Part shown: positions 8,205 through 17,022 of the stretch, in pieces | How the letters are laid out: each line of letters opens with the position of its first letter | Position numbering within the stretch: position 1 is the first letter of the stretch | Assembly (NCBI GenBank): GCA_002304995.1 | Contig: DBPV01000044.1 | Coordinates: forward strand, 15,735-79,734 | Direction of reading: 5' to 3' | DNA length: 64,000 bases | DNA from: Syntrophaceae bacterium UBA1411 | Lineage (GTDB): Bacteria; Desulfobacterota; Syntrophia; Syntrophales; Smithellaceae | The notes under the pieces: generated by a model | Told to the model about the DNA's origin: nothing | What the model saw: the letters and a program-made list of their open reading frames with translations, nothing else | Databases searched by the model: none | Position numbers and translations under genes: made by a program

Positions 8205-8293
8205 CCATTCCCTACGCCGGCATTACCCGGGTCAGGTTCAAAGGGTATAATCTCAGCCGTTTGTTCCGCACCCGCGGAATTTCCGGCACCCCA
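8205..8293 (-). promoter_or_regulatory. TPP riboswitch (THI element)
   Basis: The minus strand carries the conserved THI-box blocks in order: GGGGTGCC (8292-8285), GGCTGAGA, ACCCTTTGAACCTGA, CCGGGTAATGCCGGCGTAGGGAA (ending near 8207). The long J2/4 and P4/P5 signatures are intact. It is followed by a terminator hairpin before thiN, so ligand binding should switch transcription off. Upstream to about 8340 the strand holds two copies of CTTTTTGATCC but no convincing promoter. Confidence 0.95.
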
Positions 8294-8446
8294 CGGATCA
8301 AAAAGTAATACATTCAGGATCAAAAAGCAATTTTTTTTCAACACGTCACCGGGCCGGCGGTTTTTTCATGGTGTTTTTGTTGGTGCATCATTTCGAAAAA
8401 TCGCTATAATGCGCCATCACTTTTCTTGTCGAAGGGAGGATGCCCC

Positions 8447-10108
8447 ATGAAACGATTATGGTTGATGCTCCTGATCGGACCGCTTCTTTTGGGCGCGGCG
8501 CAAACCGCCCGCGCCGACATCTTTGACGTGCCGTGCAGCGTTGCGGCGCTCATCAACGCCATCACGACGGCCAACGCCACACCGGGCGCGCATACGCTCA
8601 ATCTGGCCGGATCATGCACCTACTCCCTGTCGGACGTGAACAACGCCGGCGCCCTGGGCGACAACGGCCTCCCGCGGATTACCGGCCGGATGACGCTGGC
8701 CGGAGGGTCCAACACGATCATCGAGCGGCAACAAGGGGCGCCGGAATTCCGTTTCTTTCAGGTCGAAAACGCCGCGGAGCTGACGCTGCGCCAGCTGACG
8801 CTCTGCAACGGGCGCGTCGCCGCCGATCCCAAAATCGACGGCGGCGCCATTTACACCGACGGAGGAACCGTATCGCTTGCCGGCTGCACGCTCACCGGCA
8901 ACACCGCCGGCTGCGGCGGAGCAATTTACAGCGAGGCGGGAACGCTGACCGTCACAGCCAGCCGGTTTTCTGAGAACAACGGCTATGCCTGAGGCGGCGG
9001 CGCCGTTCTTGGCGGCGGGACCGTCAACATTTATTCAAGCGTTTTTTCGGGAAACCGCGGGGCGGAAGCGGGCGCCGTCGGCGTCTGGGGCCGCCTGAAT
9101 CTGGCCAATTCCAGCTTCATCAATAACCGTGCGCAAAGAGACGCCCAGCCCTCCGGCGGCGGCGCCGTCAGTCTGATCACGCGCGACGCCCTCGCCGTGA
9201 TCACGGGATCGACATTTCTCCACAACACCGTCACTTCCGGTTTCGCCAAGGGCGGCGCGATCGTCACCGAAGGAACGCTGACCGTCATCAATTCAACCTT
9301 TTACGCCAATGCCGCCGACAACCGGGGCGGCGCCATCGCCATTGAAGACGGCAACGTGATTTTGCGCCATGTCACGATATCCGAAAACGGCGCGGCCCTC
9401 GCGGGAGGAATTTTTGTGGGCGGTGTGCTGAGGCTGGAAAACAGCATCCTGGCGGACAATGAAATCGGAAACAACTGCGGCGTCCTGGGCGGCGCCATCA
9501 TCAACGACGGCGGCAATCTCCGCTATCCGTTCAATGACGACAGCTGCGTGGGCTTTTACGGCAATCCGCAGCTGAAAGCGCCCGCCGACAACGGCGGCCC
9601 CACGCAGACCATGGCCCTGGACTGGGGAAGCGATGCCATCGACCGAATCGACGGAGAAAACGGCTGCGGCGTGGGCGTCGACACGGACCAGCGCGGCGTC
9701 AAAAGGCCGCAACCGGCCTGGTCGCGCTGCGACTGCGGCGCTTACGAAAAACAGCAGTTCGGACCGGATGAACTCGATGCCCGCTGCTTCATCGCCACCG
9801 CCGCTTTCGGCTCGCCCCTGGATCCGTGCGTGACGGTGCTGCGGACCTTCCGGGACCGCTTCCTGGTCGCCAACGCCTGGGGAAGCGCCTTTGTGGCCTG
9901 GTACTACGACCGGTCGCCGGCCTGGGCCGCGCGCATCGCCGGCAGTACACCTTTAAGACTGGCCGTCCGCGCCGCCCTGCTTCCCGTAACGGCGCTGGCC
10001 TGGATGGCGCTCGGCTGGAACTGGCCGGCCACCGGCTTTTTGCTGCTTTTCGTTGTGGCATGGTTTTGGCGCAGGAAAAGCCGGCGCGGCTCAAGCGCCC
10101 CGGCGTGA
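8447..10108 (+). pseudogene. Secreted beta-helix, CFI-box surface protein with in-frame TGA
   Basis: One continuous frame of 553 codons from ATG 8447 (GGGAGGA at 8434-8440) to the stop at 10108, interrupted only by TGA at 8990-8992. Both sides are the same protein. N-terminus: signal peptide ending near QTARA, then a CSVAALINAITTAN start typical of parallel beta-helix proteins. Middle: many GGAI...TGN-type turns. Then choice-of-anchor-like DTDQRG..RP and CDCGAYE, and a C-terminal CFIATAAFGS box followed by two hydrophobic stretches and RRKSRR. The last part matches the CFI-box C-terminal sorting region. A -10 TATAAT lies at 8405-8410. Recoding, sequencing error and true pseudogene are all possible. 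Confidence 0.75.
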
Positions 10109-10124
10109 GACCGGATTTTTCAGA

Positions 10125-10484
10125 CTAGTCTTCGCCGCGATAAATGCAGCCGGACTCCGGGCTTTCCTGGACGACGATTCGGCAAAGTCCCGGCAGAACC
10201 GGTTTGAGGCGCAGCCAGATCCAGCGGCAGAGGTTTTCCGAGGTGGGATTTTCCAGCCCTGCGATGCCGTTGAGATTCTTGTGGTCGAGCTGTTCCAGAA
10301 CGGGGGCGAAGGCGGCGGCGATGTCGGCAAAATCCGTGATCCAGCCGGCGCGGGCGTCTACGGCGCCCTGCAGATGAATGGCCACCCGAAAGGAGTGGCC
10401 GTGCATTTTGGCGCACGGATGGCCGGCCGGCACAAAGGGCAGAAAGTGCGCGGCGTCAAATTTGAATACTTTGAAAATTTCCAT
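10125..10484 (-). CDS. queD: 6-carboxytetrahydropterin synthase QueD
   Basis: 119 aa, usual length for the T-fold QueD/PTPS family. Zinc ligands His13, His28 and His30 and the catalytic Cys24 are seen (AAHF; CAKMHGH). It converts dihydroneopterin triphosphate to 6-carboxytetrahydropterin in preQ0/queuosine synthesis. Last gene of the tatD-queC-queE-queD run, 9 nt after queE. It is convergent with the broken beta-helix gene (16-nt gap). Confidence 0.93.
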   Translation of the reverse strand: MEIFKVFKFDAAHFLPFVPAGHPCAKMHGHSFRVAIHLQGAVDARAGWITDFADIAAAFAPVLEQLDHKNLNGIAGLENPTSENLCRWIWLRLKPVLPGLCRIVVQESPESGCIYRGED

Positions 10485-10493
10485 AATCTTTCC

Positions 10494-11123
10494 TTATCGA
10501 ATGCCCAGCCATTTGTGCATCTGGAGACTCAGGCGCCACGGCGGATGCGCCAGAACATAATCCAGCGTCCGGCGGAGCGCTTCTTCCCGGTCCCTGCCGT
10601 CTCGCGGCTGGAGAAAAAAATGCCGGAAATCCAGACTGGCGTAAAGCGCGGGATCCATCTCTCCCTGCGGATAGACGAGCTTCAGCTCCTGACCGCTTTT
10701 CTGCGCCAGCCGGACGCCCGCCTTGGGGCTCACGCAGAGCCAGTCGATGCCGGCCGGCGCCGCAATCGTGCCGTTGGTTTCCACGGCGATTTCGAAGTCC
10801 GCGTCATGCAGGGCCGCAAGCAGGCCCTCGTCCACCTGCAGCAGGGGCTCGCCGCCGGTCAGCACGGCAAAGCGCTGTTTGCCGCCGCCCGGCCAGAAAC
10901 CGGCCATCCTGCAGGCGAGATCAGCCGCGGTTTCATAAAGGCCGCCGGCCGCGCCGTCCGTTCCCGTAAAGTCCGTATCGCAAAAAGGACAGGGCGCGCC
11001 GGATCGGTCCTCTTCTTGCCCCGACCAGAGGTTGCAGCCGGAAAAACGGCAAAAGACCGCCGGCCGGCCGCTGTAAAAGCCTTCTCCCTGGAGCGAGTAG
11101 AATATTTCCTTGATCCGATACAT
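10494..11123 (-). CDS. queE: 7-carboxy-7-deazaguanine synthase QueE
   Basis: 209 aa radical-SAM enzyme converting carboxytetrahydropterin to CDG. The three cluster cysteines are Cys30, Cys45 and Cys48 (SGCNLW ... CPFCDTDF), the enterobacterial-type CX14CX2C spacing rather than CX3CX2C. The start MYRIKEIFYSLQGEGF is family-typical. GGEPLLQ, the SAM-binding motif, lies near residue 90. It sits between queC (46 nt upstream) and queD. Confidence 0.92.
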   Translation of the reverse strand: MYRIKEIFYSLQGEGFYSGRPAVFCRFSGCNLWSGQEEDRSGAPCPFCDTDFTGTDGAAGGLYETAADLACRMAGFWPGGGKQRFAVLTGGEPLLQVDEGLLAALHDADFEIAVETNGTIAAPAGIDWLCVSPKAGVRLAQKSGQELKLVYPQGEMDPALYASLDFRHFFLQPRDGRDREEALRRTLDYVLAHPPWRLSLQMHKWLGIR

Positions 11124-11169
11124 TACAGGCCCGCCTTTGCTTTCCCGCCGGAAACGGTTGCGGCCTTTC

Positions 11170-11886
11170 CTAGCGCTGCGACCTGTATCTCACCGGATCC
11201 TGAAGCCCCGCTTCCCGGAATCCTTTGAGCCGCAGCAGGCAGGAATCGCACCGGCCGCAGGACGCCCCGTCCGCATCCGGATCGTAGCAGCTGTGCGTGA
11301 GTGAATAATCGACGCCCAGTTCAACGCCCCGGCGGATGATCTCGGCCTTGGAGAGGGCCAAAAGCGGCGCGTGAATCCTTAAAGGCTCTTTTCCCAGAAC
11401 GCCGGCTTTGGTCGCGAGATTCGCCATGCGCTCGTAGGCTGCGATATATTCGGGCCGGCAGTCCGGATAGCCGCTGTAGTCGAGGGCGTTGACGCCGATG
11501 AAGATGTCGGACGAGCCGATGACTTCCGCCCAGGCCAGCGCGTAGGACAGAAAGATGGTGTTTCGCGCCGGCACGTAGGTGACGGGAATGGCCCGGGGTA
11601 GCTCCTCGACCGAACCGTGCTTGGGAACGGCGATGTCCGCCGTCAGCGCCGATCCGCCGATCAGGCGCAAATCGATGTCCACCGTCAGATGCCGGACCAC
11701 CCCTGCGCGCCCGGCAATGCGCCCGGCTGCGTCGAGCTCGACACTGTGGCGCTGGCCGTAGCGGAAGCTCAGGGCGTACGTTTCAAATCCCTGCCGGCCG
11801 GCAATCGCCAGAACGGTTGCCGAATCCACGCCGCCGGACAGCAGCACCACGGCTTTCCTTTTTTCTATGTCGGAGCGTTTGGTCAT
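11170..11886 (-). CDS. queC: 7-cyano-7-deazaguanine synthase QueC
   Basis: 238 aa from ATG at 11886; the frame extends upstream into tatD, but family length and the start of homology favour this ATG, whose ribosome site is weak. N-type ATP pyrophosphatase: P-loop LLSGGVDSAT near residues 14-23. Zinc site CYDPDADGASCGRCDSC near the C-terminus. It makes preQ0 from CDG and ammonia. 40 nt after tatD. Confidence 0.93.
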   Translation of the reverse strand: MTKRSDIEKRKAVVLLSGGVDSATVLAIAGRQGFETYALSFRYGQRHSVELDAAGRIAGRAGVVRHLTVDIDLRLIGGSALTADIAVPKHGSVEELPRAIPVTYVPARNTIFLSYALAWAEVIGSSDIFIGVNALDYSGYPDCRPEYIAAYERMANLATKAGVLGKEPLRIHAPLLALSKAEIIRRGVELGVDYSLTHSCYDPDADGASCGRCDSCLLRLKGFREAGLQDPVRYRSQR

Positions 11887-11926
11887 GAAAAACGGCTTTA
11901 GCAGATTTCCCGAAAATTCACCCGGC

Positions 11927-12709
11927 TTATTTTGTCCGGCCGCCGAGGCTGAAAAGCGTCCGGGTATTTTCCGACGCGGTCCGGGCGACATCTTCCCAGT
12001 CCAGGCCTTTGATCGCGGCGACCTTTTTTGCCGTGTGCACGATAAAGGCGGGTTCGTTTCTGCGGCCGCGATGCGGAACGGGCGCAAGGTAGGGGCAGTC
12101 CGTTTCCAGAAGAAGCCGCTCCAGCGGCGCCTGACGGACGACGTCGCGCAGGGTGTGCGATTTTTCAAAGGTCACCACGCCGGGAACTGAGAGATAAAAT
12201 CCGAGATCGAGGCACTGCCGGGCCATCGCCCAGTCGCCGGAAAAGCAGTGGAAGACGCCCCGGCGGATGCCAGAGGCCCTGATCAGGTCCAGCGTCTCCC
12301 CATGCGCTTCCCGGTCGTGAATCACCACCGGCAGGTTCAGCTCGCCGGCCAGTTCCAGCTGCCCGGCAAACAGTTCTGTCTGCCGCCTGCGCGAAGAAAG
12401 GTTCCGGAAAAAGTCCAGACCGATTTCACCGTAGGCGACGACTTTCGGGTCCGCCGCCAGACGCTGGAGTTCGTCGAGCACCCGATCATCGGCCGATTCC
12501 GCATCGTGGGGATGGATGCCGACCGTCGCGTAAATGTTTTCGTACCGGCGGGCGAGCGACACGGCTTTTTGACTCAAAACCGGGCTGGTTCCCACCGTAA
12601 CGATGCACTCCACTCCCGCCAGTCCGGCGCGTTCGATCACCGCCTCCCGGTCGGCGTCGAACTCCTCCATTTCCAGGTGGGCGTGGGAATCAATCAGCAT
12701 AACGCTCAT
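11927..12709 (-). CDS. tatD: TatD-family metal-dependent DNase
   Basis: 260 aa from ATG 12709, which overlaps the stop of a 55-aa upstream ORF as ATGA, implying translational coupling; no good ribosome site is seen for alternatives at 12727 (GTG) or 12700. TIM-barrel amidohydrolase: metal ligands in DSHAHL, GEIGLDFF, HDREAH, HCFSGD and ETDCPYLAP. Family members are 3'-5' exonucleases or D-aminoacyl-tRNA-related hydrolases. It heads the queuosine genes but has no known role in that pathway. Confidence 0.9.
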   Translation of the reverse strand: MSVMLIDSHAHLEMEEFDADREAVIERAGLAGVECIVTVGTSPVLSQKAVSLARRYENIYATVGIHPHDAESADDRVLDELQRLAADPKVVAYGEIGLDFFRNLSSRRRQTELFAGQLELAGELNLPVVIHDREAHGETLDLIRASGIRRGVFHCFSGDWAMARQCLDLGFYLSVPGVVTFEKSHTLRDVVRQAPLERLLLETDCPYLAPVPHRGRRNEPAFIVHTAKKVAAIKGLDWEDVARTASENTRTLFSLGGRTK

Positions 12710-12873
12710 TTTTCGTGCAGCTGGCACGTAATTTCTTCAGCATTTTCAGAAACATCCGGCAGCTTTTTCAGATGATTGACCAAATCTTTTTCGGCCAGTT
12801 CCCCCGTCAGCAACTTGCGGGAAATAATCCGCCGGTCCGTTTTCAGTATTTCCGCATTAACTCTCTTGGACAT
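12706..12873 (-). CDS. 55-aa small protein of unknown function, coupled to tatD
   Basis: ATG at 12873 with a textbook GGAGGAAGGC ribosome site 5-10 nt upstream, ending at TGA 12708-12706 inside the tatD start (ATGA overlap). The product (MSKRVNAEIL...EITCQLHEK, 55 aa) is charged, predicted helical, has one Cys, no signal peptide and no zinc motif. I do not recognise it. Overlap and ribosome site make it a real translated ORF and the likely first gene of the tatD-que unit. Confidence 0.7.
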   Translation of the reverse strand: MSKRVNAEILKTDRRIISRKLLTGELAEKDLVNHLKKLPDVSENAEEITCQLHEK

Positions 12874-13064
12874 TGCCTTCCTCCTGCAAATAGACGCTGA
12901 TTTGTTTTAATTCATTTCTGAATGTGGCGGACTAGTATTATATTTTGGCGGCCAAATCAAGCCCCCAGCGATTATTTTGTCCGGGACGCCGGAAATTCCT
13001 CAAGTTTGCCGCTCAAACAGCCGTATATAATGAACACCAGCGCATTTGACGGGGCCCTCGAAGC

Positions 13065-13805
13065 ATGGAAACCATGGTTTACAGAAGAACAAACGAAGCG
13101 ACGGAAGCGATGCGCCGGCTCAATGCCGCTAAAAAGCATCTCCAGGACGGCAATCTCTTTTCCAGCATCGTCGCGCTGCGCGATGTTCTGGAGATTCTGC
13201 CGAACCTGCACAACGTCCAGGAAAAGGACCAAAAGCGCCTCACGGACGCCATCAACGATTTTCTGCGCGTGCTGGCCGTCTCTCAGGAATTCAACGACCT
13301 GTACGGAAAAGTGTATTTCCGCGACGACGATTTTTCCACGTCCTATGATTTTTTGTGCCAACTGATCCGGATCAAGGAAGAGGAAGTGGCAGAGGTGCTC
13401 GTCAATGAAACGGTCACCGGAATGCTGCAGCTTTCCACCCTCGGCGAGGAGGACCAGAAGACGGCCCGGCTGATGGTGTCTCTGGTGGAGAGAGGGGAAG
13501 TGTCCGCGCTGCGCGATCTGGTCGCCGCCAACGAAAGCGTGGGATCGCTGGTTTTAGCCTTTTATAATGAAACGGGCATCGGCCACCGGATTTCGGGCAA
13601 CGTCGACAAAGCCATCCTCGAATACAAGAAGGCCCTGTCCATCGCGCCCGGCGACGAGCATCTTTATTACAATCTGGCCCGGGCCTACCTCGCCCTCGGC
13701 CAGAAGAAGAACGCCGAAGCCTCCATCGCGCAGGCCATGCAGATCAATCCGGACTTCCGGGAAGGGGTAAAGCTCACGCGGCATATCGAACGGCAGCCGC
13801 TCTGA
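13065..13805 (+). CDS. TPR-containing protein of unknown function
   Basis: 246 aa, no signal peptide. Residues 1-160 are helical and charged without a family I recognise. Residues about 178-240 contain two tetratricopeptide units (ILEYKKALSIAPGDEHLYYNLARAYLALGQ and KNAEASIAQAMQINPDF type). Probably a cytoplasmic adaptor. The ribosome site is poor. A TATAAT at 13026-13031 would place the transcription start about 27 nt before the ATG. It is convergent with the oppC-like gene (4-nt gap). Confidence 0.75.
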   Translation: METMVYRRTNEATEAMRRLNAAKKHLQDGNLFSSIVALRDVLEILPNLHNVQEKDQKRLTDAINDFLRVLAVSQEFNDLYGKVYFRDDDFSTSYDFLCQLIRIKEEEVAEVLVNETVTGMLQLSTLGEEDQKTARLMVSLVERGEVSALRDLVAANESVGSLVLAFYNETGIGHRISGNVDKAILEYKKALSIAPGDEHLYYNLARAYLALGQKKNAEASIAQAMQINPDFREGVKLTRHIERQPL

Positions 13806-13809
13806 CGGC

Positions 13810-14640
13810 TCACCGTTTCAGCCGGGGATCGGACGCGTCGCGGATGCCTTCCCCGAGCAGATTGTAGCCCACCACCGTGATCAGAATCGCCAGGCCGGGA
13901 TAAAGCGACAGCCACCAGGCAATGTCGATGTTGTCCTTGCCCGCCGTCAGAATGTTTCCCCAGCTCGGCGTCGGCGGCTGCACGCCGATGCCCAGAAAGC
14001 TCAGCGCCGATTCCGTCAGGATCGCGCCGGCGATGCCCAGCGTGGCCGCGACCAGAATGGATGCCAGCGCATTGGGCAGGATGTGCAGAAAGATGATCCG
14101 CCCGTCGCCCGCGCCGATGGCCCGTGCCGCCGTCACGAAATCCCTTTCCCGCAGCGAAATGAAATCCGCCCGCACCAGACGCGTCACGCCCATCCAGCCG
14201 GTAAGCCCGATAACGATCATGATGTTCCAGATGGAGGGCTCCAGAAAGGCGATCACGGCCAGAATGAGGAAGAACGTCGGAAAGCACAGCATGATGTCCA
14301 CAAAGCGCATGATGAGCGCATCGATCCAGCCGCCGTAGTAGCCGGCCACCGCTCCCAGAATCGTTCCGATCAGAATGGCCAGGCCCGTGGCGACAAATCC
14401 GACCTTGAGCGAGATGCGCGCGCCCCAGATCATCCGGGACAGGACGTCCCGGCCGAGCTGATCCGTGCCGAACCAGTGGCCGGCCGAGGGCGGCGCCAGA
14501 ACATTTTTGAGATCGATCGCTCCGGGATCGTAAGGCGCGAGCAGCGGCGCGAAAAGCGACACGACAAACAAAAGAGCCACGATGCCGCAGCCCGCGAGCG
14601 CCAGTTTGTTTTTGTAAAACATCTCCCAGAACGTCATCAC
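13810..14640 (-). CDS. Oligopeptide/dipeptide ABC transporter permease (OppC/DppC type)
   Basis: 276 aa with about six membrane segments. N-terminal OppC_N-like region (MFYKNKLALAGCGIVALLF ... APYDP, then HWFGTDQLGRDVLSRMIWG). The binding-protein-dependent permease domain has the EAA-type loop (TAARAIGAGDGRIIFLHILPN). It forms the inner-membrane channel together with the upstream OppB-type gene, which it overlaps by 4 nt (ATGA). No ATPase or binding protein is adjacent. Confidence 0.9.
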   Translation of the reverse strand: MMTFWEMFYKNKLALAGCGIVALLFVVSLFAPLLAPYDPGAIDLKNVLAPPSAGHWFGTDQLGRDVLSRMIWGARISLKVGFVATGLAILIGTILGAVAGYYGGWIDALIMRFVDIMLCFPTFFLILAVIAFLEPSIWNIMIVIGLTGWMGVTRLVRADFISLRERDFVTAARAIGAGDGRIIFLHILPNALASILVAATLGIAGAILTESALSFLGIGVQPPTPSWGNILTAGKDNIDIAWWLSLYPGLAILITVVGYNLLGEGIRDASDPRLKR

Positions 14641-15611
14641 GATATCCTTATTCTCGGATCCGCCACGGCATACGACACGTCCGCGATCAGATTGCCCAGA
14701 AGCGTCAGCACGGCGCCGATGAGCAAAATGCCCATGACGGTGGGATAGTCGCGCGCCATCACCGACATGTAAAACAACTGCCCCATGCCGGGAATCGCAA
14801 AAATCGTCTCGAAAATCACGCTGCCGCCGATCAGCCCCGGAACGGACAGCCCCAGGATGGTGATCGCCGGCAGAAGCGCGTTGCGCAGCGCATGCTTGTA
14901 AATCACCTGTCTTTCGCTGAGGCCCTTGGCGCGCGCCGTGAGAATGTAATCCTGGCGGATCACCTCCAGCATGTTGGCCCGCATGTAGCGGGAAAGCCCC
15001 GCCAGTCCGCCGAACGCGGAAATGAACACCGGCAGGACCAGATGCCCCGCCAGGTCGGCCAGCTGCGCCCAGGTGCTCAGGTACTCATAGTTGAGGGAGC
15101 GCAGGCCGGAAATCGGCAGCCAGCCCAGGTGGATGCCGAAAAAAATCATCAGAAGCAGCGCCAGCCAGAACGTCGGCACGGCAAAGCCCACGAACACGAC
15201 CACCGCCGTCACCTTGTCGAAAAGGGAATCCTGGTACACCGCCGACAGCACGCCGATCGGCACGGCGACCGCAATGATAATCAGCAAAGACAAAACATTG
15301 ATCAGAATCGTAATCGGCAGGCGTTCGAGAATCTTGTCGGCCACCGGCCGGTGATCGGAGGAAAAAGACGTTCCCAGATCGCCGCGGGCGAGCTTTTTGA
15401 GCCACGACACATACTGAACGTGCAGCGGCTTGTCCAGTTCGTAGAGGCTCAAGAGCCGTTCTTTCATTTCGGCGGAGGCTTTCGGGTTCATCTGCGTCTG
15501 CAGGTCCGTGGGTTTGCCCGGCGCCAGATGCATGACCGCGAAGCAAATGATCGTGATGCCCAGCAGAAGCGGGATCATGAAAAGGATTCTTTTGATCAGA
15601 TAGCGCGTCAT
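14637..15611 (-). CDS. Oligopeptide/dipeptide ABC transporter permease (OppB/DppB type)
   Basis: 324 aa, family-typical length. N-terminus MTRYLIKRILFMIPLLLGITIICFAVMHLAPGKP is the classic OppB start. The EAA-type loop is TARAKGLSERQVIYKHALRNALLP near residue 225-250. About six membrane segments. It pairs with the OppC-type protein. The gene lies 19 nt after the isomerase-like gene, so the three may be one transcript. The substrate is unknown because binding protein and ATPases are not encoded here. Confidence 0.9.
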   Translation of the reverse strand: MTRYLIKRILFMIPLLLGITIICFAVMHLAPGKPTDLQTQMNPKASAEMKERLLSLYELDKPLHVQYVSWLKKLARGDLGTSFSSDHRPVADKILERLPITILINVLSLLIIIAVAVPIGVLSAVYQDSLFDKVTAVVVFVGFAVPTFWLALLLMIFFGIHLGWLPISGLRSLNYEYLSTWAQLADLAGHLVLPVFISAFGGLAGLSRYMRANMLEVIRQDYILTARAKGLSERQVIYKHALRNALLPAITILGLSVPGLIGGSVIFETIFAIPGMGQLFYMSVMARDYPTVMGILLIGAVLTLLGNLIADVSYAVADPRIRIS

Positions 15612-15630
15612 CGGCCTGTTTCCGCTCCGT

Positions 15631-16434
15631 TCAATCCTGCCCGTCCAGCAGTTTCAGAAGCTCCATCTTCCGTACATTCTCGAGCGACCGCCACAGGTGG
15701 TCCTGGGCATGCGCCTCCAGCGTGATCGTCGGCTTGCGCCTGAGCGTCTTGATGGCGGCGGCCAGTTCCCGAAAAGGAAACGTGGCTTCGCCCACCGGCA
15801 GGTGTTCGTCAAACCGGCCGGAATTGTCATGCAGATGCAGATGGCCGATGTAGGGCCCGATCTGCTCCATCCAGTCGCCGAGCGGCGCCCGGGAAAATAC
15901 GTTGAAATGGCCCGTATCGAAACAAAAGCACAAGTGGTCGCAGGAAAGGATCTCGAAGAGCCGCCGGAGGATGTCCGGCTTCTTTTCGTACACGTTTTCC
16001 AGCGCAATCACCGTTCCCGCCTCGCGCGCCGTCCGAAGCACGTCCGACCAGAACCGGACGCTGTTTTCCAGCCACAGATCATCGCAGGCCACGTAGTAGC
16101 GGTCGTCAAAGGACGGATGGCAGACCATCTTCAGCGGTTTGAAAATCGGCGCCAGTGCCAGCGCCTGACCGATTCGCTCCCGGCTGACCTTGCGGATCCG
16201 CTCATCGAGGGCGCCGGGCCGCAAATCGACAAACGGGCCGTGAAAGGTCACCTTGAGCCCCGCGTCGTGCAGCCGGAGAGCGATTTTTCGGCATTCGTCC
16301 AGAGAGATCCCCTCCAGCGCAGTGTGGCTGAAATAAATCTCCGGATTGATTTTGTGCTCCAGAATCATCGGCAGATACCGGGGCAGGAGCTGATAGGGCA
16401 TATGCGCGTGAACTCTTGCAATAACGTCAAGCAT
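15631..16434 (-). CDS. TIM-barrel sugar phosphate isomerase/epimerase family protein
   Basis: 267 aa from ATG 16434 (AAAGGA six nt upstream). AP-endonuclease-2-like fold: VTFHGPFVDLRPG, VCHPSFDD, IALENVYEK, FCFDTGHFN, IGHLHLHDNSG and ITLEAHA carry the metal-binding Glu/Asp/His set in the usual order. Such proteins isomerise sugars or cleave abasic DNA; the short length and lack of a DNA-binding loop favour the isomerase/epimerase side. The exact substrate is unknown. Confidence 0.8.
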   Translation of the reverse strand: MLDVIARVHAHMPYQLLPRYLPMILEHKINPEIYFSHTALEGISLDECRKIALRLHDAGLKVTFHGPFVDLRPGALDERIRKVSRERIGQALALAPIFKPLKMVCHPSFDDRYYVACDDLWLENSVRFWSDVLRTAREAGTVIALENVYEKKPDILRRLFEILSCDHLCFCFDTGHFNVFSRAPLGDWMEQIGPYIGHLHLHDNSGRFDEHLPVGEATFPFRELAAAIKTLRRKPTITLEAHAQDHLWRSLENVRKMELLKLLDGQD

Positions 16435-16626
16435 GGCCAATCCTTTATCAATGAATAGGGACCGTTGATTTACCATAGACGTTTTTTTTTCACAACTGCG
16501 GCGAACCGGACGACGTTTAAAATACGATATTGTCAACTTTTTTCATTTATGCGATAGGACAGAAGCTGTCGGCAAACAGGCGCAAAGAGCGGGCTGTTTG
16601 TGCAGCTTTTCTTTAAGGAGGACCCT

Positions 16627-17022
16627 TTGGCCGTTAAAAAGAATGAGTCGGCGCGGCGGCTTATGCTGTGCATCAACGCGGTGCTGCAGAAAAAGGCAAA
16701 GAAAATTGTCGCATTAAATGTTCGGGAGATATCATCGTTTACGGATTATATGCTGATTTGCTCCGGGGGAACCGACCGGCAGGTGCAGGCCATTGCCCAG
16801 GCCGTCCAGGAACATCTGAAAAAGGAAGGCATCCGGCCGCTGGGCGTGGAAGGAGAAACCAACGCCGAATGGGTGCTCCTGGACTACGACGATGTGGTGA
16901 TCTCCGTTTTTCAGGAGTCGGCCCGCTCCTTTTACGGCCTGGAAGACCTGTGGGACGCGCCGCGGATGGAGATCGACGAAAACACCACCGACATCAAGAA
17001 GCTCTCCAGGGAAATGGCTTGA
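16627..17022 (+). CDS. rsfS: Ribosome silencing factor RsfS
   Basis: 131 aa from TTG 16627, preceded by AAGGAGG at 16615-16621; an upstream GTG at 16600 lies before the ribosome site. RsfS binds L14 on the 50S subunit and blocks subunit joining in starvation. Family core seen: VREISSFTDYMLICSGGTDRQVQAIAQAV, GEGETNAEW-like GVEGETNAEWVLLDY and VVISVFQESARSFYGLEDLW. The usual partner nadD is not next to it. First gene of an rsfS-comF-rfaE2 run. Confidence 0.9.
   Translation: MAVKKNESARRLMLCINAVLQKKAKKIVALNVREISSFTDYMLICSGGTDRQVQAIAQAVQEHLKKEGIRPLGVEGETNAEWVLLDYDDVVISVFQESARSFYGLEDLWDAPRMEIDENTTDIKKLSREMA

Noticed and set aside
8990..9020. Selenocysteine decoding of the TGA in the beta-helix protein
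   Set aside because: A short CGCC/GGCG stem with a GUUCUU loop follows at about 12 nt, but the stem is only four base pairs and closer than usual bacterial SECIS loops; a secreted repeat protein is an unlikely selenoprotein.
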